64,000 bases of DNA from Pseudomonas sp. SID14000 (GCF_002165135.1 NZ_NFZQ01000002.1:186001-250000); one strand, 5' to 3'; counted from the first letter of the stretch, positions 18,520-31,676 are shown. The notes: generated by a model from the sequence alone, not told the origin. Made by a program: numbers and translations.

Positions 18520-18617
18520 CCGGCCCTTTCGCGGGTAAACCCGCTCCCACAGGTATTGCGCCGCCTTCGAGGTTGGTGCTGTACCTGTGGGAGCGGGTTT
18601 ACCCGCGAAGAGGCCGG
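18520..18617. repeat. REP inverted pair (REPIN)
   Basis: CCGGCCCTTTCGCGGGTAAA begins the left arm and its complement ends the right arm at AGAGGCCGG, with a 30-base spacer. It lies just after the acyl-CoA synthetase stop. Confidence 0.95.
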
Positions 18618-18646
18618 CCCTGCCAGCACAGAATCCTGGTCTACCC

Positions 18647-18808
18647 TTAAGCCTCTACCGGTGGCTCCTGGTTGGGTGGGTCGCCCACCGTCGGCGGCAC
18701 GGTCGGCTTGATCGGCAGCTCGTCCGGGTCTTCTTCCGGCACGGGTGGCGGCAGGCTCGGGTCGTCGATGTTGGGGTCGGGTGTCTCCGGTGGAATGGGA
18801 ATGTTCAT
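18647..18808 (-). CDS. Small proline- and acid-rich protein
   Basis: A 53-residue ORF starting MNIPIPPETPDPNIDDPSLP and ending NQEPPVEA. About one third of the residues are proline and most of the rest are Asp, Glu, Thr or Val, so it is likely disordered. The ATG at 18808 has GAGG eight bases upstream (GAGGTCAGGCC ATG), which supports translation. No signal peptide or membrane segment. Similar short Pro-rich proteins are common in Pseudomonas genomes; the function is unknown. Confidence 0.75.
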   Translation of the reverse strand: MNIPIPPETPDPNIDDPSLPPPVPEEDPDELPIKPTVPPTVGDPPNQEPPVEA

Positions 18809-18948
18809 GGCCTGACCTCGCATGGGTAATTGAAGAGGTGCTGCAGGCTTCGACCCCTGGCAGCTGCCGTTCGCTCATTTTTTTTGAACCCCACGCCTGT
18901 GCCCGGCTCTGAACCCTTACCGCTACCAGCCTGAGGGAGCAAGGTCCG

Positions 18949-20967
18949 ATGTCACGAAACGAGCCCTTCGAAAGCGTGCCCATGGCCAACGATCACCCGG
19001 ATCAGGCCATCAGCCTGTCCCAGGCGCTGCTGGCGCCGCGCATCGTTATCGAAGACACCCAGCCGGTGCTCGACGCTGGGGCGTTCGCCGCCAAGGCGGT
19101 CAGCGGCCAGGTGGTTGCCGTCAGCAGCAAGGTCTTCACTGACGGCCACGACCGCCTGGCGGTAATGCTCCACTGGCGCCAGGCCCACAGCCGGCGCTGG
19201 CATTGCGTGCCCATGCACTCGCCGGGCAACGACCTGTGGCTGGCCGAGTTCACCCCCATCGAACTGGGCCCGCACCTGTTCAGCATCGAGGCCTGGATCG
19301 ACCCGTTCGCCACCTATTGCCACGACCTGGAGAAGAAGTACCACGCCGGTGTCGAGGTCAGGCTGGAACTGGAGGAAGGCCGGTTGATGCTGGGCAAGGG
19401 CATCGAGCTGTGCAACGGTGCCCTGCGCGAGGAACTCCAGGCCATACAGCAGCGCCTTTCCACGTTGGATGCCGACGACCAGGTGGCGCTGTTTCTCGAC
19501 CCTGCCACCGCCCGCCTGATGGGCGACGCCGAGCACCGCAGCTACCTGGCCCGCAGCCGTGAGTTCCCCGTCGATGTCGACCGCCCGGCGGCGCAATTCG
19601 CCAGCTGGTACGAGCTGTTCCCGCGCTCGATCACCGACAGCCCCGAGCGCCACGGCACCTTCAATGATGTGCACGAGCGCCTGCCGATGATCCGCGACAT
19701 GGGCTTCGACGTGCTGTACTTCCCACCCATTCATCCCATCGGCATGCAGCATCGCAAGGGCCGTAACAATGCCCTGAAAGCCGAGCCCGGCGATCCGGGC
19801 AGCCCGTATGCCATCGGCAGCCCGGAAGGCGGCCACGAGGCGATTCACCCGCAACTGGGCAGCCGCGACGACTTCCGCAGGCTGGTGGCCGCGGCGGCCG
19901 AACATGGCCTGGAAATCGCCCTCGACTTCGCCATTCAGTGCTCCCAGGACCACCCCTGGCTCAAGGAGCACCCCGGCTGGTTCAGTTGGCGCCCGGACGG
20001 CACCATCCGCTACGCCGAGAACCCGCCGAAGAAGTACCAGGACATCGTCAACGTCGATTTCTACGCTCCCGACGCCGTGCCCTCGTTGTGGCTGGCCCTG
20101 CGTGACGTGGTGGTCGGCTGGGTCGAGGAAGGGGTAAAAACCTTCCGCGTCGACAACCCGCACACCAAGCCACTGCCGTTCTGGCAATGGCTGATCGCCA
20201 ATGTGCGTAGCCAGCACCCCGAGGTCATCTTCCTCGCCGAGGCTTTTACCCGGCCTGCGATGATGGCTCGCCTGGGCAAGATCGGGTATGCGCAGAGCTA
20301 TACCTATTTCACCTGGCGCAACCACAAACAGGAACTGCGCGAGTACTACGAGCAGCTCAACCAGCCGCCGTGGAGCCAGTGCTACCGGCCGAACTTCTTC
20401 GTCAATACGCCGGATATCAACCCATACTTTTTGCACACCTCCGGCCGTGCCGGTTTCCTCATCCGTGCGGCGCTGGCGACCATGGGCTCGGGCCTGTGGG
20501 GCATGTACTCGGGCTTCGAACTGTGCGAAGGCACGCCGCTGCCGGGCAAGGAGGAGTACCTGGATTCGGAGAAGTACGAAATCCGTCCGCGCGATTTCAG
20601 CCAGCCGGGCAACATCATCGCCGAGATCGCCCAGCTCAACCGCATCCGCCGGCAGAACCGTGCCTTGCAGACCCACCTGGGCGTAGCGTTCTTCAACTGC
20701 TGGAACGACAACATCCTGTACTTCGCCAAGCGCACGCCCGAGCGTGACAACTACATCCTGGTGGCAATCAGCCTCGACCCGCACAACGCCCAGGAGGCGC
20801 ATTTCGAGCTGCCGCTGTGGGAGCTGGGGCTGGACGACAACGCCGAAACCCAGGGTGAAGACCTGATGAACGGCCACCGTTGGTCGTGGTACGGCAAGAC
20901 CCAATGGATGCGCATCGAGCCTTGGCATTTGCCGTTCGGCATCTGGCGCATCGAAAAGGCCCGTTAA
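18949..20967 (+). CDS. glgE: Alpha-1,4-glucan:maltose-1-phosphate maltosyltransferase
   Basis: A 672-residue GH13_3 enzyme that extends alpha-1,4-glucan with maltosyl units from maltose-1-phosphate. The N-terminal dimerisation part is followed by the barrel with YFPPIHPIGMQHRKGRNN, the nucleophile in KTFRVDNPHTKP and the acid in VIFLAEAFTRP, both typical of GlgE. ATG 18949 follows GAGGGAGCAAGG; an internal ATG at 18982 is a weaker choice. It starts the plus-strand block glgE-treS-glgB; a REPIN lies before treS. Confidence 0.95.
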   Translation: MSRNEPFESVPMANDHPDQAISLSQALLAPRIVIEDTQPVLDAGAFAAKAVSGQVVAVSSKVFTDGHDRLAVMLHWRQAHSRRWHCVPMHSPGNDLWLAEFTPIELGPHLFSIEAWIDPFATYCHDLEKKYHAGVEVRLELEEGRLMLGKGIELCNGALREELQAIQQRLSTLDADDQVALFLDPATARLMGDAEHRSYLARSREFPVDVDRPAAQFASWYELFPRSITDSPERHGTFNDVHERLPMIRDMGFDVLYFPPIHPIGMQHRKGRNNALKAEPGDPGSPYAIGSPEGGHEAIHPQLGSRDDFRRLVAAAAEHGLEIALDFAIQCSQDHPWLKEHPGWFSWRPDGTIRYAENPPKKYQDIVNVDFYAPDAVPSLWLALRDVVVGWVEEGVKTFRVDNPHTKPLPFWQWLIANVRSQHPEVIFLAEAFTRPAMMARLGKIGYAQSYTYFTWRNHKQELREYYEQLNQPPWSQCYRPNFFVNTPDINPYFLHTSGRAGFLIRAALATMGSGLWGMYSGFELCEGTPLPGKEEYLDSEKYEIRPRDFSQPGNIIAEIAQLNRIRRQNRALQTHLGVAFFNCWNDNILYFAKRTPERDNYILVAISLDPHNAQEAHFELPLWELGLDDNAETQGEDLMNGHRWSWYGKTQWMRIEPWHLPFGIWRIEKAR

Positions 20968-20984
20968 CACGGTGCACGCCATCC

Positions 20985-21073
20985 CCTGTGGGAGCGGGTT
21001 TACCCGCGAAGCAGGCGCCGCGGAGCATGGCACCGGCTTCGCCGGTGTTCGCGGGTAAACCCGCTCCCACAGG
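20985..21073. repeat. REPIN inside the glgE-treS intergenic gap
   Basis: Inverted REP arms CCTGTGGGAGCGGGTTTACC and GGGTAAACCCGCTCCCACAG, with a GC-rich spacer that itself contains ACCGGCTTCGCCGGT, a second small hairpin. It separates two genes of the same pathway. Confidence 0.95.
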
Positions 21074-21138
21074 GATCGTGTCAAGTCAGTTGCGTGTGCA
21101 TTGGGGCCAGAGCAACCTGGAATTGAAAGGAGTCGCAC

Positions 21139-24456
<3,318 letters not shown>

Positions 24457-26667
24457 ATGAATGCAACCACGCGTGAAAACGGCGGCCTTTGGCAACGGGA
24501 CCTCGACGCCCTGGCCCGCGCCGAGCACGCCGATCCATTTGCGGTACTCGGCCCCCACGGCGACGGCGCGGGGGGGCAGGTGGTCCGTGTCTTCCTGCCC
24601 AATGCCCTGAATGTGCGCATCCTGGCCCGGCATGACGGGCGCATCCTCGCCGAAATGGAGCAGGGCAGCCTGCCCGGGTTGTTCTGGGCGCACCTCGATG
24701 AGGCACACCCGTACCTGCTGCAGATCGGCTGGGCCGGCGGCGAGCAGGTCACCGAAGACCCCTACAGCTTTGGCCCGCAGTTGGGTGACATGGACCTGTA
24801 CCTGTTCGCCGAAGGTAACCATCGCGACCTGTCCGGGCGCTTCGGCGCCCAGCCGATCCAGGCCGATGGCATCGACGGCGTGTGCTTTTCGGTGTGGGCG
24901 CCGAACGCGCGCCGGGTGTCGGTGGTGGGTGATTTCAACAACTGGGACGGCCGCCGCCACCCCATGCGCCTGCGCCACAGCGCCGGGGTCTGGGAACTGT
25001 TCGTCCCGCGCCTGGGTGTGGGCGAAACCTACAAGTTCGAAGTACTGGGCAAGGACGGCATACTGCCCCTGAAGGCCGACCCGCTGGCGCGCGCCACCGA
25101 ACTGCCGCCGAGCACCGCTTCCAAGGTGGCGGGGCCGCTCAGCCACGACTGGCAAGACCACGACTGGATGGCGCAACGCGCGCAGCGCCATGCCTACAAC
25201 GCGCCGCTGTCGATCTACGAGCTGCACCCAGGTTCGTGGCGCTGCGAGCTGGATGAGGCGGGTGAAGTCGGGCGTTATTACAACTGGCGCGAGTTGGCCG
25301 AGCGCCTGGTGCCGTACGTTCAGGAACTGGGCTTCACCCACATCGAACTGCTGCCGATCATGGAGCACCCGTTCGGCGGCTCCTGGGGCTACCAGCCGCT
25401 GTCGCTGTTCGCGCCCACCTCGCGCTACGGCAGCGCCGAGGACTTCGCCGCCTTCGTCGACGCCTGCCACCAGGGCGGCATTGGCGTGCTGCTGGACTGG
25501 GTGCCAGCGCATTTCCCCACCGACGAACACGGCCTGGCGCGTTTCGATGGCACCGCCCTGTACGAATACGACAACCCCCTGGAGGGCTACCACCAGGACT
25601 GGAATACGCTGATCTACAACCTTGGTCGCAACGAAGTGCGCGGCTTCATGATGGCCTCGGCGTTGCACTGGCTGAAGCACTTCCACATCGATGGCCTGCG
25701 CGTCGATGCGGTGGCCTCGATGCTATACCGCGACTATTCGCGCAAGGCCGGCGAGTGGGTGCCCAACCGCCACGGCGGGCGCGAGAACCTGGAGGCCATC
25801 GACTTCATCCGCCACCTCAACGGCGTGGCGGCCCACGAGGCCCCGGGCGCGCTGATCATCGCCGAAGAGTCCACTGCCTGGCCCGGCGTCAGCCAGCCGA
25901 CCCAGCAGGGTGGCCTGGGCTTTGCCTACAAGTGGAACATGGGCTGGATGCACGACACCTTGCATTACATCCAGAACGACCCGGTGCACCGCACCTACCA
26001 CCACAACGAGATGAGTTTCGGGCTGATCTATGCCTATTCCGAGCACTTCATCCTGCCCATCTCCCACGACGAAGTGGTGCACGGCAAGCACTCGCTGATC
26101 GACAAGATGCCCGGCGACCGCTGGCAGAAGTTCGCCAACCTGCGAGCCTACCTCACCTTCATGTGGGCGCATCCGGGCAAGAAGCTGCTGTTCATGGGCT
26201 GCGAGTTCGGCCAGTGGCGTGAGTGGGACCACGATGGCGAGCTGGACTGGTACCTGCTGCAGTACCCTGAACACCAGGGGGTACAGCGCCTGGTGGGCGA
26301 CCTCAACCGCCTGTACCGCGAAGTGCCGGCGCTGCACGAGCAGGATTGCCAGCCGCAGGGTTTCCAGTGGTTGATTGGTGACGATGCGCAGAACAGCGTG
26401 TATGCCTGGCTGCGCTGGAGCAGCAGTGGCGAGCCGGTGCTGGTGGTGGCCAACTTCACCCCGGTGCCGCGTGAGGGGTATCGCATTGGCGTGCCGTTCG
26501 GCGAGCGCTGGCAGGAACTGTTGAACAGCGATGCCGAGCTGTATGCCGGGTCCAATGTCGGCAACCTGGGGGTGGTGGAGAGTGACGAGATAGCCAGCCA
26601 TGGCCAGCCGCTGTCGCTGGCCCTGAACCTGCCGCCACTTGGGGTTCTGATAATGAAACCAGCCTGA
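24457..26667 (+). CDS. glgB: 1,4-alpha-glucan branching enzyme
   Basis: A 736-residue GH13 enzyme that adds alpha-1,6 branches to the glucan built by GlgE or GlgA. The N-terminal CBM48 region ([20 protein letters not shown]) comes before the barrel, with [16 protein letters not shown] holding the nucleophile, [15 protein letters not shown] the acid, and [13 protein letters not shown] the transition-state site. The start directly follows the treS stop, so the two are translationally linked. A REPIN follows the stop. Confidence 0.97.
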   Translation: MNATTRENGGLWQRDLDALARAEHADPFAVLGPHGDGAGGQVVRVFLPNALNVRILARHDGRILAEMEQGSLPGLFWAHLDEAHPYLLQIGWAGGEQVTEDPYSFGPQLGDMDLYLFAEGNHRDLSGRFGAQPIQADGIDGVCFSVWAPNARRVSVVGDFNNWDGRRHPMRLRHSAGVWELFVPRLGVGETYKFEVLGKDGILPLKADPLARATELPPSTASKVAGPLSHDWQDHDWMAQRAQRHAYNAPLSIYELHPGSWRCELDEAGEVGRYYNWRELAERLVPYVQELGFTHIELLPIMEHPFGGSWGYQPLSLFAPTSRYGSAEDFAAFVDACHQGGIGVLLDWVPAHFPTDEHGLARFDGTALYEYDNPLEGYHQDWNTLIYNLGRNEVRGFMMASALHWLKHFHIDGLRVDAVASMLYRDYSRKAGEWVPNRHGGRENLEAIDFIRHLNGVAAHEAPGALIIAEESTAWPGVSQPTQQGGLGFAYKWNMGWMHDTLHYIQNDPVHRTYHHNEMSFGLIYAYSEHFILPISHDEVVHGKHSLIDKMPGDRWQKFANLRAYLTFMWAHPGKKLLFMGCEFGQWREWDHDGELDWYLLQYPEHQGVQRLVGDLNRLYREVPALHEQDCQPQGFQWLIGDDAQNSVYAWLRWSSSGEPVLVVANFTPVPREGYRIGVPFGERWQELLNSDAELYAGSNVGNLGVVESDEIASHGQPLSLALNLPPLGVLIMKPA

Positions 26668-26682
26668 TGTGTTGCTGGTACT

Positions 26683-26776
26683 GGCCTCTTCGCGGGTAAA
26701 CCCGCTCCCACAGGTATTGCACAAGCTTCAGACCCTGTGCGGTCCTTGTGGGAGCGGGTTCACCCGCGAAAGGGCC
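26683..26776. repeat. REP inverted pair after glgB
   Basis: Left arm GGCCTCTTCGCGGGTAAACC, right arm GGGTTCACCCGCGAAAGGGC. The loops differ (TTTACCC type left, TTCACCC right), so this pair is less symmetric than most in the window. Confidence 0.95.
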
Positions 26777-26784
26777 GAACCTGC

Positions 26785-27861
26785 CTACCACCGCATCCGC
26801 ACCCCAAGGCTGCCAATCAACCCATTCAGGTCATTGTCATCCACGTCACTGCTGTAATCGGCACTGACAAACAGCGCCACCGAAGGCGTCACCCGCGCCA
26901 CCAGCCCCAACCCCAGTTCCACCGTGGTCGAGTAGCGCGAGCTGGAGATCTTGTCGACCTGGTCCAGTTTCACCTCATCGGCATTGCTGAAGTCATACCA
27001 TACGTTGGTCCGCACATAGGGCTCGATCGGCATACCGCGCACTTCATAGCGCCCGGACAGTCTGGCACCGACCCGGCCGCTCCAGCTCGGCTGGCTGTCG
27101 AAGGCCTGCAGGGTCTCTTCCTGCGCCCGGCTGCCAGGGAAGAACTGCTGATTGATCAACTGCGCCTGCGGCTCGATCACCCAGCCACCACCCAGGCCGA
27201 TGGGGATGCCACCTTCCAGCGAGAAAGTCATCGCGTGACCGCTGTCGTCCAGCCGCTTGCCGTTTTCGCCACGGCCATTGACGTCGATGCGCGAACCCAT
27301 GGCCACGGCATCCAGGTGCCAGCCCTGTTCATGGGTCATGCTCCAGTACACTCCCAGGCTTTCACCGCTCAGGTTCACCGCATTGCGCTGCTTGTCGCCC
27401 AGCAGCCGGCGCATGCCGTTGAAATTGGTCTGCAGGTTGTTTTGCCCCACGAAGATCCCCGCGCGGTGCACATTGCCCGCTGCCGTTTCACGCACGAACA
27501 GGTCCGGGCCGATCATCAATTGCTGGCTGGGGGCCTCCAGCTGGTCGGGGGGCTGCGCGCCACTGCGAGCAGTGCCGGGGAAGAACTGCGCCCACTGGCT
27601 GGCGACCAGGTCCGGTGCAGCTTGCCTATGGCGCTCGCTCATCTCGTGCGAAAACGCATTCAAGGTACTGATATTCAAACCGCTGGCGTTGACCGGGTCG
27701 AGCGACAGCTGTGGTACTGCCGGTTGTTGCAGGAAACCGGGCGAGGCCGGGTCGTCCTGCAATTCATACGCGATAGTTTCCACCGGGGTTGCCAGAAGCA
27801 GCGACGTGGAAACCGCGTAGAAAATGCTGTCGAAGCGCAAGGGTTTCGAGGTGCTTTTCAT
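26785..27861 (-). CDS. Autotransporter beta-barrel protein with almost no passenger
   Basis: A 358-residue predicted outer-membrane protein. The N-terminus is a signal peptide (basic MKSTSKPLR, then hydrophobic YAVSTSLLLATPVETIAY). Only about 60-100 residues precede the autotransporter barrel, which is recognisable from alternating amphipathic strands (LGVYWSMTHEQGWHLDAVAM, GWVIEPQAQLINQQFF) and the C-terminal SLGVRMRW ending in an aromatic residue. ATG 27861 has AAGGAG six bases before it; the frame runs on to 27954. Typical autotransporters carry a much larger passenger. It is isolated, near an EEP-hydrolase gene. Confidence 0.85.
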   Translation of the reverse strand: MKSTSKPLRFDSIFYAVSTSLLLATPVETIAYELQDDPASPGFLQQPAVPQLSLDPVNASGLNISTLNAFSHEMSERHRQAAPDLVASQWAQFFPGTARSGAQPPDQLEAPSQQLMIGPDLFVRETAAGNVHRAGIFVGQNNLQTNFNGMRRLLGDKQRNAVNLSGESLGVYWSMTHEQGWHLDAVAMGSRIDVNGRGENGKRLDDSGHAMTFSLEGGIPIGLGGGWVIEPQAQLINQQFFPGSRAQEETLQAFDSQPSWSGRVGARLSGRYEVRGMPIEPYVRTNVWYDFSNADEVKLDQVDKISSSRYSTTVELGLGLVARVTPSVALFVSADYSSDVDDNDLNGLIGSLGVRMRW

Positions 27862-28177
27862 GGCGGATCTCCTTTGTTTTTGTGTTACAGCCCTAGGACC
27901 TGGCCTGTTGTCACGAGCTGTACGGCAAAAACAGTGGGCGACCCAAACCAGCACGCCAGGCTTTCGTCAGCGCGCACGAAGGCGCGAGCTAGAGGCCCGG
28001 CGCGAGATCATTACTGCCAGATATGTTCAGCTAAGGAGAGGGAGCCGCTTGCGTCAAGAAATCGTTAAAGAAGTGTTCGTGTTCCGTAACTTTGCTCAAC
28101 CATTTGATTTAAATGATAAAAAAACAGGTTATAGCGGGGTTCGCTATTTGCCGTTCCGTGGCTATGAAGAATGATTG
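27862..28177. other. Gene-free stretch upstream of the autotransporter gene
   Basis: 316 bases with no supported ORF, AT-richer near 28090-28130 than the surroundings. On the minus strand a possible promoter is TTGACG (28057-28052), 17 bases, TTAGCT (28034-28029). No REP element lies here. Confidence 0.5.
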
Positions 28178-28972
28178 CTAGAGCCTGACTTCGACCGCCA
28201 ACGGCAGATGGTCCGAGAGGTGCGACCAAGGTTTGTGCCCCAGAATCCGCGGCCCATGGCTTTCGGCGTTGCGTAGGTAGACGCGGTCCAGACGCAGCAG
28301 CGGCAAGCGCGCAGGATAGGTGCGGGCCAGGTGGCCGTGGTGGCGTTCGAAGGCCTCGTGCAGGTCGCGCTGCAGGCCCAAGGTGCGGTTGCCGTGGGAT
28401 TTCCAGTCGTTGAAATCGCCGGCGATGATCACCGGGGCGTCGGCAGGCAAGGATTCGAGCAGCTTGCGCAGCAGTTGCAGTTGCTTCTGGCGGTGGCTTT
28501 CCAGTAACGACAGGTGCACGCAGATGGCATGCACCTGGCGCTGGCCGGGCACGTCGAGGATACAGTGCAGCAGGCCACGACGTTCGGGGCCGGTGATCGA
28601 CACATCGAGGTTGCGGTGTTCGATGATCGGGTATCTGGACAGTAGCGCGTTGCCGTGGTGGCCGTCGGGGTAGACCGCGTTCCGGCCGTAGGCGAAGTCG
28701 CTCCACATGCTGTCGGCGAGGAACTCGTACTGCGAGGTCTGCGGCCAGCCGGGGTAGCGCGCGGCGTGGCGGTCGTGGCTGCCGAGCACCTCCTGGAGGA
28801 AGACGATGTCGGCCTGGGTACTGCGCACCGCCTCGCGCAGTTCCGGCAGGATGAAGCGCCGGTTGAAGGCGGTGAAGCCCTTGTGGGTATTCACCGTCAG
28901 CACCCGCAGCCGCTTAACGGCCGGGGCCTGGTTGACGCTGGCGAAACCTTTACTGCCGGCTTCGGGGTTCAC
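28178..28972 (-). CDS. Endonuclease/exonuclease/phosphatase (EEP) family protein
   Basis: A 264-residue member of the DNase I-like metal-dependent hydrolase family. The order of motifs is typical: VLTVNTHKGF, IVFLQEVLGSHDRHA with the metal-binding Glu, VIIAGDFNDWKSHGN with Asp/Asn, and SDHLPLAVEV with the catalytic Asp-His near the C-terminus. No signal peptide. Members cut DNA, phospholipids or phosphoinositides, so the substrate is open. It is downstream of glgX on the same strand, separated by a REP-variant pair. Confidence 0.88.
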   Translation of the reverse strand: MNPEAGSKGFASVNQAPAVKRLRVLTVNTHKGFTAFNRRFILPELREAVRSTQADIVFLQEVLGSHDRHAARYPGWPQTSQYEFLADSMWSDFAYGRNAVYPDGHHGNALLSRYPIIEHRNLDVSITGPERRGLLHCILDVPGQRQVHAICVHLSLLESHRQKQLQLLRKLLESLPADAPVIIAGDFNDWKSHGNRTLGLQRDLHEAFERHHGHLARTYPARLPLLRLDRVYLRNAESHGPRILGHKPWSHLSDHLPLAVEVRL

Positions 28973-29006
28973 GGTTACTCCTCAATCAACGGTTTGCGCG
29001 GATCCT

Positions 29007-29101
29007 TGCAGGAGCGGCCTTGTGCTGCGAAAGGGCCGATAAGGCAAACCATTTGCTGTGCCGGTAATGGCCTCTTCGCAGCACAAGGCTGCTCCTACAA
29101 C
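29007..29101. repeat. REP-variant inverted pair
   Basis: Arms GCAGGAGCGGCCTTGTGCTG and CAGCACAAGGCTGCTCCTAC enclose about 35 bases. The core TTGTGCTGCG replaces GGTTTACCCG of the common REP, so this is another REP family, related to the hairpin at 9809-9841. Confidence 0.85.
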
Positions 29102-29124
29102 GGACAGATACCAGGCTGTCAGGT

Positions 29125-31278
29125 TCATTCCTCATCACGCTGCAACACCATCAGCAGCAACGACCGCCCCTTCACCTCGAAAGCGCTGTCGAATTGCAGG
29201 TGCTGCCCCTTGCGCAGCTCTGGCCGGTCGGTATCGACCAGGCAGCTCCAGTAATCCCCATCGGGTACGGTAGGCAACTTGAACGGTACGATGTCATGGT
29301 GGGCATTGACGATCAGCAGCACGGTGGCCTCGGCGCCTGGTCGGGCAATGCCGCTGACCTGCGCGCGGCCATCGATCAACATGCCCAGGCATCGCCCGTG
29401 CGGGTCTTCCCATTGCTCCACGCTCATCTCGTTGCCATCCGGTGCCAGCCAGGTCACGTCCTTGACCCCGATTGCCTCATTGTAGTCGCCCACCAGAAAG
29501 CGCGAGCGGCGCAGTACCGGGTAGGCCAGGCGCAGGCGGGTCAGGCGCTTGACGAAGGCCAGCAGCTCTTCACCCTCCTGGTCCAGGTCCCAGTTCACCC
29601 AGCCGATTTCGCTGTCCTGGCAATAGGCATTGTTGTTGCCGTGCTGGGTGCGGCTGAATTCGTCACCGGCGACGATCATCGGCGTGCCCTGGGCCAACAG
29701 CAGGGTAGCGAAATAGTTGCGCATCTGGCGCATGCGCAGGGCATTCACGCCCGGGTCGTCAGTCGGCCCCTCGACACCGCAGTTCCACGAAAGGTTGTTG
29801 TCGGTGCCGTCCTGGTTGTTCTCGTCGTTGTCTTCGTTGTGCTTGTGGTTGTACGACACCAGGTCGCGCAAGGTGAAACCGTCGTGGGCGGTGACGAAGT
29901 TGACCGAGGCATAGGGGCGCCGGCCACGGTTGTTGAACATGTCCCCCGAGGCGGTCATGCGCGAGGCAAAGTCGGCCAGTTGGCCTTCGTCGCCTTTCCA
30001 GAAGGCGCGCACCGTGTCGCGGAAGCGGTCGTTCCACTCTGCCCAGCCCGGGGCGAAGTTGCCCACCTGGTAGCCGCCCGGGCCGCAGTCCCAGGGTTCG
30101 GCGATCAGCTTCACCTGGCTCAGCATCGGGTCCTGGCGGCAGGCAACGAGGAACCCGTGGCGCTCGCTGTAGCCGTCGTGGTAGCGGCCAAGGATGGTCG
30201 CCAGGTCGAAGCGGAAGCCGTCCACGTGCATTTCGCCGGCCCAGTAGCGCAGCGAGTCGGTGACCAGCTGCAGCACGCAGGGGTGGCTCAGGTCCAGGGT
30301 GTTGCCGGTGCCGGAATCGTTGATGTAATAGCGCTTGTCGTCCGGCATCAGGCGGTAGTACGAGGCGTTGTCGATGCCGCGCATCGACAGCGTTGGCCCG
30401 CGCTCGTTGCCTTCGGCGGTGTGGTTGTAGACCACGTCGAGGATTATCTCCAGCCCGGCGTCGTGCAGGTGCGCGACCATTTCCTTGAATTCGGCGATCT
30501 TGCCGCTGGCCAGGTAGCGCGGGTGGGGGGCGAAGAAGGCGATGCTGTTGTAGCCCCAGTAGTTGTTCAGGCCCTTGTCCAGCAGGTGCTGGTCGTTGAC
30601 GAAGGCGTGAATCGGCAGCAGTTCGATGCTGGAAACACCCAGCTCCTTGATGTGCCTGAGCAGCTCGTCATTGGCCAGGCCGGCAAAGGTGCCGCGCAGT
30701 TTTTCTGGCACCGCCGGGTGGCGCATGCTGATGCCACGGGTGTGAGCCTCGTAGATGATCGTGCGTTCCCAGGGGATCTGTACGCGCTGGTCGCGGCCCC
30801 AGGTGAAGGCAGGGTCGATCACCTTGCATTTAGGCACGAAGGGCGCGCTGTTACGCTCGTCGAACGACAGGTCGCCGTCGGGGTGGCCGATGGTGTAGCC
30901 GAACAGCGCTTCGGACCATTGCAGGCTGCCGACCAATTGCTTGGCATAAGGGTCTATCAACAGTTTGTTGGGGTTGAAACGGTGGCCGTTCTCCGGCTCG
31001 TAGGGGCCGTGCACGCGGTAGCCGTAGACCAGGCCGGGGTGCGCGTCGGGCAGGTAACCGTGGTAGATCTCGTCGGTGTATTCGGGCAGCTCGATGCGTT
31101 CGATTTCGTGCTCGCCAGTGGAATCGAACAGGCACAGCTCGACCTTGGTGGCGTTGGCCGAGAAGAGGGCAAAGTTGACACCCAGGCCATCCCAGGTGGC
31201 ACCGAGGGGGAAGGGCAGGCCTTCGCGGATGCGCGATGGGGCGACCGAGCGGGTTTTCTTCGGGATGCGGGGGCTCAT
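29125..31278 (-). CDS. glgX: Glycogen debranching enzyme (isoamylase type)
   Basis: A 717-residue GH13_11 enzyme that cuts alpha-1,6 branches in glycogen, yielding linear chains for TreY. The N-terminal CBM48 (PFPLGATWDGLGVNFALFSA) precedes the barrel, with MHVDGFRFDLATILGR holding the nucleophile, LIAEPWDCGPGGYQVG the acid and FVTAHDGFTLRDL the third site. The frame is open to 31380, which would read through a REPIN; ATG 31278 (MSPRIPKKTRSVAPS) is the sensible start. It follows treY and the DUF2934 gene on the same strand. Confidence 0.96.
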   Translation of the reverse strand: MSPRIPKKTRSVAPSRIREGLPFPLGATWDGLGVNFALFSANATKVELCLFDSTGEHEIERIELPEYTDEIYHGYLPDAHPGLVYGYRVHGPYEPENGHRFNPNKLLIDPYAKQLVGSLQWSEALFGYTIGHPDGDLSFDERNSAPFVPKCKVIDPAFTWGRDQRVQIPWERTIIYEAHTRGISMRHPAVPEKLRGTFAGLANDELLRHIKELGVSSIELLPIHAFVNDQHLLDKGLNNYWGYNSIAFFAPHPRYLASGKIAEFKEMVAHLHDAGLEIILDVVYNHTAEGNERGPTLSMRGIDNASYYRLMPDDKRYYINDSGTGNTLDLSHPCVLQLVTDSLRYWAGEMHVDGFRFDLATILGRYHDGYSERHGFLVACRQDPMLSQVKLIAEPWDCGPGGYQVGNFAPGWAEWNDRFRDTVRAFWKGDEGQLADFASRMTASGDMFNNRGRRPYASVNFVTAHDGFTLRDLVSYNHKHNEDNDENNQDGTDNNLSWNCGVEGPTDDPGVNALRMRQMRNYFATLLLAQGTPMIVAGDEFSRTQHGNNNAYCQDSEIGWVNWDLDQEGEELLAFVKRLTRLRLAYPVLRRSRFLVGDYNEAIGVKDVTWLAPDGNEMSVEQWEDPHGRCLGMLIDGRAQVSGIARPGAEATVLLIVNAHHDIVPFKLPTVPDGDYWSCLVDTDRPELRKGQHLQFDSAFEVKGRSLLLMVLQRDEE

Positions 31279-31325
31279 GGCGGTCCTCTGTGGCCGTGGC
31301 GGAGGGGGAACTGTGCAGTCCTGCA

Positions 31326-31421
31326 CCGGCCTCTTCGCGGGTGAACCCGCTCCCACAGGAATGGGGCCAGGCCTGAGCATTACGCCGTACCTGTGGGAGC
31401 GGGTTCACCCGCGAAGAGGCC
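31326..31421. repeat. REPIN with symmetric GTGAACCC arms
   Basis: Both arms carry the variant core (CGCGGGTGAACCCGC and GCGGGTTCACCCGCG) rather than the common GGTAAACCC. It lies between the DUF2934 gene and glgX. Confidence 0.95.
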
Positions 31422-31430
31422 AGTGCCGGG

Positions 31431-31676
31431 TCAACCGGCAGCCGGCTTTTTCACCGCCCGGGGCTTCTTCGCTGCCACGGCCTTCTCAACCGGCTCAGCG
31501 GCTACCTTGGGCTTGGCCGGTGCCCGCTTGCGCGGCGCCGCCTTGGGAGCCAAGGCCTCGGCTTCGGCCAGCTTGCGGGCCATGTCCCAATGGCGGTCCT
31601 CCTGGCCGGTGGGCTTACCCTCGGATTCCCAGATCTGGTAGGCAAATTCGCGGATACGTTTTTCATCGACACTCAT
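31431..31676 (-). CDS. DUF2934 small basic protein
   Basis: An 81-residue protein. The first 40 residues match the DUF2934 pattern (RIREFAYQIWESEGKPTGQE, then DRHWDMARKLAEAE). The rest is a Lys/Ala/Pro-rich tail (RKRAPAKPKVAAEPVEKAVA) like histone H1-type tails, which suggests nucleic-acid binding or disorder. Starts at 31676 or 31679 are possible; AGGAG stands 7 bases before 31676. It lies 17 bases after treY in the glgA-treZ-malQ-treY operon, a frequent position for this family in trehalose/glycogen clusters, but its role is unknown. Confidence 0.85.
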   Translation of the reverse strand: MSVDEKRIREFAYQIWESEGKPTGQEDRHWDMARKLAEAEALAPKAAPRKRAPAKPKVAAEPVEKAVAAKKPRAVKKPAAG

